From contig NZ_JAMGBC010000001.1 of NCBI RefSeq assembly GCF_023516495.1, positions 124,001 to 188,000 of the forward strand: a stretch of 64,000 nucleotides of DNA, given 5' to 3'. Below, in pieces: positions 40,014 through 47,660 of this stretch. Origin of the DNA: Sphingomonas anseongensis. GTDB lineage: Bacteria > Pseudomonadota > Alphaproteobacteria > Sphingomonadales > Sphingomonadaceae. The notes below the pieces were generated by a model. That model made no database searches, had not been told where the DNA came from, and worked only from the letters and a program-made list of their open reading frames with translations. The translations under genes were made by a program, and so were the position numbers. Within the stretch, counting starts at the first letter, position 1. Every line of letters begins with the position of its first letter.

Positions 40014-41759
40014 CTACTTCTTCTTCTTTGTCGTCTTCTTGGACTCGGCTTCCTTGAGCGCCTGCCCAAGGATGTCGCCGAGCGACGCACCGCTGTCGGA
40101 CGACCCGTACTGGGCGACCGCCTGCTTCTCTTCCGCGATCTGCATCGCCTTGATCGAGAAGTTCGGCTTCTTCGACCGGTCGAAGCCGGTCACCATCGCG
40201 TCGAACTTCTGACCGACCTGGAAGCGCTCGGGGCGCTGCTCGTCGCGGTCGCGGCCAAGGTCGGTGCGCTTCGCAAAGCCGGTCACGCCGCTCTCGGCGA
40301 CCTGAACGTCGAGCCCGCCGTCCTTCACGTCCATGACTTCGACGGTGACGATGTCGCCCTTCTTGACGCCGCCGGCGCCCGAGGTTCCGCCACCTGTCGC
40401 AGCTCCGCCGCCGACTCCGCCGCGCTCGAGCTGCTTCATGCCGAGCGAAATGCGCTCCTTCTCGACGTCGACGTCGAGAACGACGGTCTTGACGGTCTCA
40501 CCCTTGTGGTGGAGCGCCAGCGCTTCCTCGCCCGACACGCCCCAGGCGATGTCCGACATGTGGACCATTCCGTCCACGTCGCCGGGAAGGCCGATGAACA
40601 GGCCGAACTCGGTCGAATTCTTGACCTCGCCCTCGACTTGGCTTCCCACCGGGTACTTCTCGGCGAACTCGGCCCAGGGATTGGCCTGCGCCTGCTTCAG
40701 GCCCAGCGAGATCCGGCGCTTTTCCTCGTCGACCTCGAGGATCTTCACGTCCACCTCCTGCGAAGTGCTGACGATCTTGCCCGGGTGAACGTTCTTCTTC
40801 GTCCAGCTCATCTCGGAGACGTGGACGAGGCCCTCGATCCCCGGCTCGAGCTCGACGAAGGCGCCATATTCGGTGATGTTGGTCACCCGGCCACGGAACG
40901 CTCCGTCGATCGGATACTTGGCTGCGGCACCTTCCCACGGGTCGGCTTCCAGCTGCTTCATCCCCAGGCTGATCCGCTGGGTCTCGCGGTTGATGCGGAT
41001 GATCTGCACCTTCACCGTGTCGCCGATGTTCAGGACCTCGGACGGGTGGTTGACCCGCTTGTACGAAATGTCGGTGACGTGGAGCAGGCCGTCGATTCCG
41101 CCCAGGTCAACGAACGCGCCATAGTCGGTGATGTTCTTGACGACGCCGTCGAGGACCTGGCCCTCGGTCAGCGACTGGATGAGGCCGCTGCGCTGCTCGG
41201 CGCGGGTCTCTTCCAGGATCGCGCGGCGCGAAACGACGATGTTGCCGCGGCGGCGGTCCATCTTGAGGATCTGGAACGGCTGGGGCGCATCCATCAGCGG
41301 GCCGACGTCGCGGACCGGACGGATGTCGACCTGGCTTCCGGGAAGGAAGGCCACTGCGCCGCCGAGGTCGACCGTGAAGCCGCCCTTGACCCGGCCGAAG
41401 ATCACTCCGTCGACGCGGTTGCCGGCCTCATATTCCTTCTCGAGCTTGTCCCATGCGGCTTCGCGGCGTGCGCGGTCGCGCGACAGCATCGCTTCGCCGT
41501 GAGAATTTTCGACCCGGTCGACGAAAACCTCGACCTCGTCGCCGACTGCCAGCTCGGCCTTCTGCCCGGGGGCCGCGAATTCGCGAAGCGCTACCCGGCC
41601 TTCCGATTTCAACCCGACGTCGATCACCGCCATGTCGTTTTCGATCGCGGTGACGGTGCCCTTGACGACCTTGCCTTCGAAGCTTTCGTCCTCGCCGCCG
41701 AGGCTCTCGTTCAGAAGGGCCGCGAATTCGTCGCGGGTCGGAAATGCCGTTGTGGCCAT
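40014..41759 (-). CDS. rpsA: Ribosomal protein S1
   Basis: 581 residues from ATG 41759. Six S1 (OB) domains: the repeats VKGTVTAIENDMAVIDVGLKS, GVVKNITDYGAFVDLGGIDGL, GRVTNITEYGAFVELEPGIEGL and so on. Domains 3-5 are the most conserved. A glycine-rich insert (GGVGGGAATGGGTSGAGG, about residues 457-474) separates domains 5 and 6 and looks clade-specific. Lys-rich tail. Binds mRNA at the 30S platform for translation initiation. ihfB follows in the same orientation. Confidence 0.97.
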   Translation of the reverse strand: MATTAFPTRDEFAALLNESLGGEDESFEGKVVKGTVTAIENDMAVIDVGLKSEGRVALREFAAPGQKAELAVGDEVEVFVDRVENSHGEAMLSRDRARREAAWDKLEKEYEAGNRVDGVIFGRVKGGFTVDLGGAVAFLPGSQVDIRPVRDVGPLMDAPQPFQILKMDRRRGNIVVSRRAILEETRAEQRSGLIQSLTEGQVLDGVVKNITDYGAFVDLGGIDGLLHVTDISYKRVNHPSEVLNIGDTVKVQIIRINRETQRISLGMKQLEADPWEGAAAKYPIDGAFRGRVTNITEYGAFVELEPGIEGLVHVSEMSWTKKNVHPGKIVSTSQEVDVKILEVDEEKRRISLGLKQAQANPWAEFAEKYPVGSQVEGEVKNSTEFGLFIGLPGDVDGMVHMSDIAWGVSGEEALALHHKGETVKTVVLDVDVEKERISLGMKQLERGGVGGGAATGGGTSGAGGVKKGDIVTVEVMDVKDGGLDVQVAESGVTGFAKRTDLGRDRDEQRPERFQVGQKFDAMVTGFDRSKKPNFSIKAMQIAEEKQAVAQYGSSDSGASLGDILGQALKEAESKKTTKKKK

Positions 41760-42078
41760 AAAAGATGTGTCTTTCAGTTCTTCAAATCGGCCTGCCGCGT
41801 CGCGCCACCATGGCGCAGCTTCCACATGCGGACCTGGTTGATCCCGACTGCCGCCACCGGCCCATCCGGAGGCGGCGCCCGATACAGCCGTTCACGGAAA
41901 AGAGCGCGTGACAGTGCCGGTTCTTCCCGACCACCGTACGCGCTCGCCATGTGACGGGCTGCCGCGGATGCTCGAATACAGCCTCCGCCGGACGGCGCGC
42001 GCTATATGCGACAGTGGCTTAGAGGGCAAGTTGCTGCCGATTCGTGCTTGCGGATCGAAATCTCGCCGACCTGCCACG
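41760..42078. other. Intergenic region between rpsA and the SOS-type element
   Basis: 319 bases with no supported gene. It must hold the rpsA promoter and 5' leader on the minus strand. Immediately upstream of the rpsA start a GCGCCA-TGG-TGGCGC hairpin (about 41804-41818) is visible and may act in the autoregulated S1 leader. I see no other structure I can name. Confidence 0.5.
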
Positions 42079-42094
42079 ATAGGAAATTTCCTAT
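42079..42094. repeat. Perfect 16-bp palindrome
   Basis: ATAGGAAATTTCCTAT reads identically on both strands and sits 11 bases before the SOS box, upstream of the 30-aa ORF. In this GC-rich genome an AT-rich perfect 16-bp palindrome is unusual; it may be a second operator or UP-like promoter element. Confidence 0.6.
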
Positions 42095-42104
42095 TGCAGT
42101 GTAG

Positions 42105-42119
42105 GAACAAATAGGGAAC
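42105..42119 (+). promoter_or_regulatory. LexA (SOS) box GAAC-N7-GAAC
   Basis: GAAC (42105-42108), seven bases, GAAC (42116-42119): the direct-repeat LexA operator established for alphaproteobacteria (GTTC-N7-GTTC on the other strand). It precedes the 30-aa membrane ORF by 24 bases, so it should overlap the promoter; rpsA is too far upstream (345 bases). -35 or -10 elements are not clear. Confidence 0.65.
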
Positions 42120-42120
42120 A

Positions 42121-42139
42121 GTGACTCCGTTGGAGTCGC
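42121..42139 (+). promoter_or_regulatory. Hairpin burying the Shine-Dalgarno of the 30-aa ORF
   Basis: Positions 42121-42128 pair with 42132-42139 (one G-T pair) around a three-base loop. The GGAG Shine-Dalgarno core (42132-42135) lies wholly within the 3' arm, 8 bases from the ATG. Such occlusion would keep translation low unless the helix is opened, as is known for some type I toxin mRNAs. Confidence 0.55.
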
Positions 42140-42143
42140 TGTC

Positions 42144-42236
42144 ATGCTTGTTCTCGATCCCGCCGCAATCGTCGCCGTCGCTGCACTGATCAGCAGCGTG
42201 TCCGCATTCGTCTGGGCAGTCCGCCGGAAGCCATGA
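42144..42236 (+). CDS. 30-aa single-span membrane peptide, SOS-type promoter (new small ORF)
   Basis: 30 residues: MLVLDPAAIVAVAALISSVS, AFVWAVRRKP. A hydrophobic stretch (about 7-25) spans the membrane and a basic RRKP tail fits a cytoplasmic C-terminus. GGAG is 8 bases before the ATG, in a hairpin; a GAAC-N7-GAAC LexA box lies 24-39 bases upstream. SOS-induced membrane peptides of this size include Caulobacter SidA (29 aa, blocks division) and E. coli TisB. That it is translated and what it does is inference. The stop is 10 bases before the convergent gene's stop codon. It could also be a coincidental ORF. Confidence 0.5.
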   Translation: MLVLDPAAIVAVAALISSVSAFVWAVRRKP

Positions 42237-42246
42237 GGCCCCTGCG

Positions 42247-43071
42247 TCAGCTAATGGACCGCACTCGGACGTACATTATGACTATGACTGTTCCGTGTAG
42301 GTCGGCGGACGTCGCAGAGGGCATGAAGCGGCCGGCCGATATTGTCCGGCAGGCATCCTGCTCGGAGGATGCCAAGCCACTGTAACGCACCCCCAGGCAA
42401 GCGGTAACCGCCCCATCCGGGGCAATAGTCACGCTGCTCACTTGGCGTGCGGCCTCTTTGGCATCCGACAGCCCCAAAGGTTCCGCAACCCTGTCCGCAG
42501 GAACCGGGTAGAAATAGACTTCGCTGATCGCATACGCGGCGATGCCCCTCCCATCGGATGGCGTGCCCGACGCAGCGTGAGCGATCGCCAGGAGCGCCGC
42601 ACAGGCGGCTGTAGGGGCCCCGAGGCCGGTTGCCTCAATCTTGCACTCCGCGACTTGTCCTTGCTTGTTCACGGATAAAGTCGTCCGCAGCATCCAGGCT
42701 TGACGTGGCACCGGCTCGGATTTTTCGCCGGCAAGTCGCCAGTGGATCGTTTGCGTGTAGCTGGAGCTTACCGCGTGGCCCCTTCGATCCCGTTTGGGCG
42801 CGAACCTGGCCCTTGATCGAAACAGCGAGCAGGTTTGCTCGTCGAGCGTCGCATGGCGAGACGAAATCGCGACTTTGCAGGATGTAACGGCGCCCGATTC
42901 GTCCACTTGGACCCTGACGGTGACGTCGCCCTGTTCATCCTTGCGCAGGGAGGTGAGCGGATAATCGTCCGCGGTCACCAGTTCGCCGACGTTGAGGAGC
43001 CGCGGGCCTCCGCTCGCAGCTTCGGGCGCCGCTACGGACGCGGCCAGAAACGCCAAGCCTAGGCTGAACAA
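42247..43071 (-). CDS. Secreted TonB-C-domain-like protein
   Basis: 274 residues from a TTG start (43071). A hydrophobic export signal (GLAFLAASVAAPEAASG) is followed by a TonB C-terminal-like domain (about 45-125; VTVRVQVDESGAVTSCKV, DEQTCSLFRSRARFAP), then a second similar half (about 130-270; LSVNKQGQVAECKIEATG, TIAPDGAVTACLG... DACRTISAGRFMPS). Each half has a pair of cysteines. No N-terminal TonB transmembrane or Pro-rich region, so it is not a classical energy transducer. A weaker relative is encoded next to it. Function unknown. Confidence 0.72.
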   Translation of the reverse strand: MFSLGLAFLAASVAAPEAASGGPRLLNVGELVTADDYPLTSLRKDEQGDVTVRVQVDESGAVTSCKVAISSRHATLDEQTCSLFRSRARFAPKRDRRGHAVSSSYTQTIHWRLAGEKSEPVPRQAWMLRTTLSVNKQGQVAECKIEATGLGAPTAACAALLAIAHAASGTPSDGRGIAAYAISEVYFYPVPADRVAEPLGLSDAKEAARQVSSVTIAPDGAVTACLGVRYSGLASSEQDACRTISAGRFMPSATSADLHGTVIVIMYVRVRSIS

Positions 43072-43152
43072 CGATGTACCCCCAGCTCCCGAGCCCAGTC
43101 ATCGTCGTCCCGTCGATGGCCTTTCGCAAGACCTATGTCGCAACCGCTGGTT

Positions 43153-43668
43153 TCAGACCGGATATTCCTCGTGGCCGTAGACCAGCACGGTCATGAATCC
43201 GCGCCTTGCCTGGCCCGACCCTGCAGCCGCCTCGAACTTCTCCAGGAGCGCTTCGTCGCATCCGTAGGGCGGCCTCATCTCGCCCGACGCTCCCACGATC
43301 TCGCATTTGTTGACCTTGCCGTTGCCATCGATGGCAAGCGCCATCAGCTCGCCGCCGAGCAACGTGTCGCCGGTTTCCAGGGATACGCGCGTCGGCTCGG
43401 TCCCGGGCGTGAAGCGGCGCTCAAAGGTGATCTTCGTGTAGGTGCCGCTCGAAGCTCGCGCCTTGTGTTGAAGGCTCGACCGATCGCTGCTCGAATCGCA
43501 GCCTCTGGCGCCAGGTATCGCCGTGCTCGCTTCATAGTTGCACGCCTGCTGCACTCCGTCGGCGCTCATCGTGAAGGTGAATTTCTCCCACCATGGAGAG
43601 CTCGAGGCGAGCGCCTCGGCGGAGCTGGGGGAGGCTGCAGCGAGCATAAGCGCGGCAAGAGCAAGCAC
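43153..43668 (-). CDS. Secreted protein, TonB-C-like, cysteine-paired
   Basis: 171 residues from GTG 43668, chosen because GGAGA lies 7 bases upstream and a clean signal peptide follows (LALAALMLAAASPSSAEA). The mature part has six cysteines and a C-terminal pattern (LALAIDGNGKVNKCEIVGASG...CDEALLEKFEAA) resembling one half of the neighbouring 274-aa protein. Last spaced 82 bases from it, the pair may be a duplication. Function unknown. Confidence 0.65.
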   Translation of the reverse strand: MLALAALMLAAASPSSAEALASSSPWWEKFTFTMSADGVQQACNYEASTAIPGARGCDSSSDRSSLQHKARASSGTYTKITFERRFTPGTEPTRVSLETGDTLLGGELMALAIDGNGKVNKCEIVGASGEMRPPYGCDEALLEKFEAAAGSGQARRGFMTVLVYGHEEYPV

Positions 43669-44361
43669 GAGTGACTCTCCTATCGTGCCCGCTCCGGCTG
43701 CGACATTGCCGCCGCCTTTGCCTGTAACGCGCAAATCGGAAATTGGTCCCGCTTGCACCGGTTGGAAGCAGTGAGGAGAGAAAAGCTGTGACCGCGGCTC
43801 GAAGCGGCAGGCGCCAAACGAAATGGGGGCCGGCATCGCTGCCAGCCCCCACTGCACCGAGCGAAGGATCTGCCGAAACTCATTACCAGGTTCCAGGGGA
43901 ACCCAATCCTGAACTCCGGCTCACCAGCTCAGGCGTCGCTTCCCACCGACAGCTCCCTCCAAGGAGGAGCCCAGCGACCTCTACTCCAGTGCGCCAGCCG
44001 AAGCCTCGCTTCTGTTTCGTGCCGCCCGGCCTGACCCGAAAGTCAAAGCCAACCGATGTTCCGCGGCCCTTCTTGGGATGATCCTCAACTGCGTCCCGCT
44101 TTGCCCCCTCGGCCCGAAGGCCGTTGAAGCCGCGTCGCGCTGTCGAAAGATCATCTCTTCCGGCGCCTCGTCCCGGCTGGCCCCGCATCCGCTCCCGAAA
44201 GAGCCTCAACATTGCCTGCCGCGGAGATCGGACCTTTGGCCACCTGCCGCATCTTCATTCCGTTGCCGGTCTTCCGATGAGGCCGGGACCGCCGCCCCGA
44301 TCACAAGGCAGACACTGAACCCCGTTTCCGAGTCGCGCCAAGCGAAAAATGCGGGTGCAAA
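43669..44361. other. Long gene-free stretch, possible non-coding RNA on the minus strand
   Basis: About 690 bases lie between the secreted-protein start and the DnaA box before uvrD. Minus-strand ORFs here are short with codon use unlike the neighbours (third-position GC near 65 percent by my hand count, versus clearly higher in real genes). A terminator-like hairpin at 43825-43850 and several short inverted repeats (for example around 43885 and 43950) suggest a transcript from the minus strand. It lacks the RNase P, tmRNA and SRP signatures I know. Confidence 0.4.
43825..43850 (-). terminator. Terminator-like hairpin (minus strand)
   Basis: An 11-bp stem with one mismatch closes a four-base loop; on the minus strand it is followed by ATTTCGTTT, a weak T-rich run. 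No protein-coding gene on this strand ends just before it. Confidence 0.55.
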
Positions 44362-44363
44362 GC

Positions 44364-44372
44364 TGTGGATAA
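44364..44372 (-). promoter_or_regulatory. Consensus DnaA box upstream of uvrD
   Basis: TTATCCACA on the minus strand matches the strict DnaA consensus. It is 97 bases before the helicase start. Single box without clustering, so a regulatory or titration role rather than an origin is likely, if it is used at all. Confidence 0.35.
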
Positions 44373-44468
44373 CGGGGATATCGGTAACAACCCTTGGAAC
44401 CTTCTCCGGGTCTGTCCAACGGCTGTTCATCGGTTGCCGTTTCGTTCCCCCGGTCCTACCTCGGCGGG

Positions 44469-46760
44469 GTGCCTGAATCGCCGCAAATCGCCCCCGACGC
44501 GCCCTATCTCGACGGCCTGAACCCGCCCCAGCGCGAGGCCGTGCTTACGACCGAAGGGCCTGTGCTCGTCCTCGCCGGCGCGGGCACTGGCAAGACGGCG
44601 GCGCTGACCGCGCGCCTGGCGCACCTGATCGCCAGTCGCCTCGCCTGGCCCAGCCAGATCCTCTCCGTCACATTCACCAACAAGGCCGCCCGCGAGATGA
44701 AAGAGCGCGTGTCGGCAGTCTCCGGAGGAGCCATCGAAGGCATGCCGTGGCTCGGCACCTTCCACTCCGTCGCCGCACGGATGCTCCGGGCCCACGCCGA
44801 AGTCGTCGGGCTCAAGTCGAACTTCACCATCCTCGACACTGACGACCAGCTTCGGGTGATGAAGCAGCTGATCGTCGCCTCGGGCCTCGACGAGAAACGC
44901 TGGCCGGCGCGCCAGCTTGCCGGGATGATCGACCGCTGGAAGAACCGCGGCTGGACCCCCAAACAGGTCGACGCGGGCGAAGCGGAAAGCTTCGGGCCCG
45001 GCCGCGGCCGCGAGCTCTATGTGGCTTACCAGGAGCGGCTGAAGACGCTCAACGCCTGCGACTTTGGCGACCTCCTGCTGCACATGTTGGTGATTTTCCG
45101 CACCCAGCCCGACGTCCTCGAAAGCTACCGCGACCGTTTTAAATATATCCTCGTCGACGAATATCAGGACACGAACAGCGGCCAGTACGAATGGCTCAAG
45201 CTGCTCGCCGAGCCACGCCGCAACCTGTGCTGCGTCGGCGACGACGACCAGTCCATCTATTCGTGGCGAGGAGCCGAGGTCGCCAACATCCTCAAGTTCG
45301 AAAAGGATTTTCCGGGCGCGAAGATCATCCGGCTGGAGCAGAATTACCGCTCGACAAGCCACATCCTCGCGGCCGCCGACGGCGTGATTGCAAACAACGC
45401 CGGCCGGCTCGGCAAGACCTTGTGGACCGATGCGGGGGAGGGCGAGAAGGTCCGCGTGATCGGGGTGTGGGACGGCCCGGAGGAAGCGCGCCGGGTCGGC
45501 GAAGAGATCGAAGGGATGCAGGCACGCGGGCAGATGCTGTCGAGCATCGCCATCCTCGTCCGCGCGCAGTTCCAGACCCGCGAGTTCGAGGAGCGCTTCA
45601 TCGCGATCGGCCTGCCGTACCAGATCATAGGAGGATTCCGGTTCTACGAGCGCGCCGAGATCCGCGACGCGCTCGCTTATCTTCGCCTCATCCACCAACC
45701 GGCGGACGACCTCGCGTTCGAGCGCATCGTCAACCAGCCCAAGCGCGGGCTCGGCGACAAGGCGCTGGCGATCATCCATGCGCACGCCCGCTCCAGCCAG
45801 CAGCCGCTTTTGATCGCCGCCGCCTCTCTACTGGACAGCGACGAGCTCCAGGCCCGCGCCCGAAACCCGCTCGGCCGGTTCATCGCCGACATCGCCCGCT
45901 GGCGGCAGATGTCCGACCAGGTGCCGCACGCCGAGCTCGCGCGAACCGTGCTCGACGAAAGCGGTTACACCGCGATGCTTCAGGCCGACCGCTCCGCCGA
46001 ATCCGCCGGCCGGCTCGAAAACCTGGCGGAGCTCGCCCGCGCGATGGAGGAATATGACAACCTGTCCGGTTTCCTCCAGCACGTCAGCCTCGTCATGGAG
46101 AATGACGAGAACCGCGACCGGGACAAGGTCACGATCATGACCATCCACGCAGCCAAGGGGCTGGAATTCGACACCGTCTATCTGCCGGGCTGGGAGGAGG
46201 GCATCTTCCCGTCGCAGCGCGCGCTCGACGAAGGCGGCTTGGCGTCACTGGAGGAGGAGAGGCGCCTGGCCTACGTCGCGATCACCCGTGCTCGCCGCCG
46301 CTCGACCATCCTCCACGCAGCCAACCGCCGAATCTACGGCCAGTGGACCAGTTCGCTCCCGAGCCGGTTCGTTGCCGAGCTTCCGGAAGACCATATCGAC
46401 CAGGAAACGACCATGAGCGGCGGCGAGAGCCTGTGGCGGGCGCAATGGTCGGAACGCGCCGACCCGTTCGCGCACCTGGGCCCCGCGCAGTCGATGCGGG
46501 CGAGCACGCGCGGTCCCGGCTGGCAGCGCGCGGCCTCCGGCGGCCGGTTCAACAGCGAGCCGCAGCGTGTGATCGAAGCCCGGGCGTCGGCCGTCAGCCT
46601 CGGTAACAAGGGCCGCGACGATCTCTCGCTGGGCCAGCGAGTTTTCCACGAAAAGTTCGGCCACGGCACCATCGCCGCGATCGAGGGCAACAAGCTCGAA
46701 ATCGACTTCGAGCATGCCGGCCGGAAAAAGGTTCTCGATAGCTTCGTGAGTGTGGGATGA
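44469..46760 (+). CDS. uvrD: UvrD/PcrA-type ATP-dependent DNA helicase
   Basis: 763 residues from GTG 44469; an upstream in-frame ATG (44394) is possible but adds residues unlike the family. Superfamily 1A helicase: motif I AGAGTGKTAAL, motif II LVDEYQDTN, QSIYSWRGAEV, QNYRSTSHI, motif V TIHAAKGLEFDTVYLPGWEEGIFP, motif VI RLAYVAITRAR. C-terminal Tudor-like RNA polymerase-binding segment (VFHEKFGHGTIAAIEGNKLEIDFEHAG). Works in nucleotide excision and mismatch repair. Followed by an overlapping small lipoprotein gene. Confidence 0.95.
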   Translation: MPESPQIAPDAPYLDGLNPPQREAVLTTEGPVLVLAGAGTGKTAALTARLAHLIASRLAWPSQILSVTFTNKAAREMKERVSAVSGGAIEGMPWLGTFHSVAARMLRAHAEVVGLKSNFTILDTDDQLRVMKQLIVASGLDEKRWPARQLAGMIDRWKNRGWTPKQVDAGEAESFGPGRGRELYVAYQERLKTLNACDFGDLLLHMLVIFRTQPDVLESYRDRFKYILVDEYQDTNSGQYEWLKLLAEPRRNLCCVGDDDQSIYSWRGAEVANILKFEKDFPGAKIIRLEQNYRSTSHILAAADGVIANNAGRLGKTLWTDAGEGEKVRVIGVWDGPEEARRVGEEIEGMQARGQMLSSIAILVRAQFQTREFEERFIAIGLPYQIIGGFRFYERAEIRDALAYLRLIHQPADDLAFERIVNQPKRGLGDKALAIIHAHARSSQQPLLIAAASLLDSDELQARARNPLGRFIADIARWRQMSDQVPHAELARTVLDESGYTAMLQADRSAESAGRLENLAELARAMEEYDNLSGFLQHVSLVMENDENRDRDKVTIMTIHAAKGLEFDTVYLPGWEEGIFPSQRALDEGGLASLEEERRLAYVAITRARRRSTILHAANRRIYGQWTSSLPSRFVAELPEDHIDQETTMSGGESLWRAQWSERADPFAHLGPAQSMRASTRGPGWQRAASGGRFNSEPQRVIEARASAVSLGNKGRDDLSLGQRVFHEKFGHGTIAAIEGNKLEIDFEHAGRKKVLDSFVSVG

Positions 46761-47260
46761 CTCTGCGAACGACAATCGCGCTTCCGTTAGCCATTCTTCT
46801 GGCAAGCTGTTCCGCTGCGCAACCCGTCCTCTCAGTGGCCGAGCCGCCGCCGATCCAATGGGGAGCCGGAGTCGAGGCGATGAAGGCGAGGCTTGCCGGT
46901 CAATGCGCGTCGATCACCGTCCGTCCGATCAGGCCGCCGTTCCTGACCGGCGTATCGAACCAGCAGCAGATCGACTGCGAAGGGTTCAGGTTCTTCAACA
47001 GCGGCCGGCATGCGGAGTTCGTGATGGGCGATGACAGCCTCGAGATGGTTTGGGTGATGATCGATCCGACCGAATATTCGGCGGCGCTCGATGCGATGAC
47101 GAGTGCCTACGGCGTGCCGACGGCAAAACGAGACGACATGGTGGGCTGGCCTGCGCACAGGACCGCTTTGCGCAGCAAACCAGTCGAGTTTCTTTTCTAT
47201 TCGCCGCGCCAGGCGGCGGAGTGGTCCGACTGGTACCGGGAACCTGCGCCAAAGCCGTGA
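46757..47260 (+). CDS. Small lipoprotein, unknown function
   Basis: 167 residues; start overlaps the uvrD stop by 4 bases. Lipobox LASCS with Cys18. The mature part has Cys residues at about 50 and 73 (AGQCAS, QIDCEGFRFFNSG) that may pair, and predicted alternating strand/helix MDP-like segments. No known family recognised. Co-transcription with the helicase is implied by coupling but no functional link is evident. Confidence 0.75.
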   Translation: MTLRTTIALPLAILLASCSAAQPVLSVAEPPPIQWGAGVEAMKARLAGQCASITVRPIRPPFLTGVSNQQQIDCEGFRFFNSGRHAEFVMGDDSLEMVWVMIDPTEYSAALDAMTSAYGVPTAKRDDMVGWPAHRTALRSKPVEFLFYSPRQAAEWSDWYREPAPKP

Positions 47261-47327
47261 TCCCGCGGCTCCCTGGATTGGCGGCCTTCGGATGGCCTTC
47301 GCGCCCCAAAGTCGTTAGGCAAAGCGC

Positions 47328-47645
47328 ATGCCCACCGACGACTTGATTGTCCGCGACAATCCTGCCCGCCACCGCTTCGAAATCGACCTCGGCGACGGTC
47401 AATTCGCGATAGCCGAATATACGCTGCCCGAAGGGCGCATCATGTTCACTCACACCGAAGTTCCCAAAGCGCACGGAGGGAAGGGCATCGGCACCAGGCT
47501 GATCGTCGCCGGACTCGCGGCCGCCCGCGAGCGTGGCCTCAAGGTCATCCCCATCTGCCCCTTCTTCACGCGCTACATGAAGGAGCACGCGGAAGTTCAG
47601 GATCTGCTTGATCCCTCGTACCGGAGCACAAACGGGTTAGCGTGA
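47328..47645 (+). CDS. Short GCN5-related N-acetyltransferase-like protein
   Basis: 105 residues. YjdJ/GNAT-mini pattern: RFEIDLGDGQFAIAEYTLPEGRIMFTHTEVPKAHGGKGIGTRLIVAGLAAARERGLKVIPICPF. The HGGKGIGTRL loop is the acetyl-CoA pyrophosphate-binding motif A. The C-terminus lacks the rest of a full GNAT domain, as usual in this subfamily. Substrate unknown. Confidence 0.85.
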   Translation: MPTDDLIVRDNPARHRFEIDLGDGQFAIAEYTLPEGRIMFTHTEVPKAHGGKGIGTRLIVAGLAAARERGLKVIPICPFFTRYMKEHAEVQDLLDPSYRSTNGLA

Positions 47646-47660
47646 CAGCTGAAACGGCCG

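Noticed and set aside
39804-41954. Long open frame opposite rpsA (over 700 codons)
   Set aside because: Antisense shadow produced by the strong codon bias of rpsA; the S1 repeats on the other strand are unambiguous.
43883-44212. 109-codon minus-strand ORF ending just before a terminator-like hairpin
   Set aside because: Basic, low-complexity product and third-position GC well below the neighbouring genes; no recognised family. Kept only as part of the gene-free stretch.
43860-44360. RNase P RNA, tmRNA or SRP RNA in the gap before uvrD
   Set aside because: None of the conserved sequence blocks of these RNAs, nor an ssrA tag coding sequence, was found on either strand.
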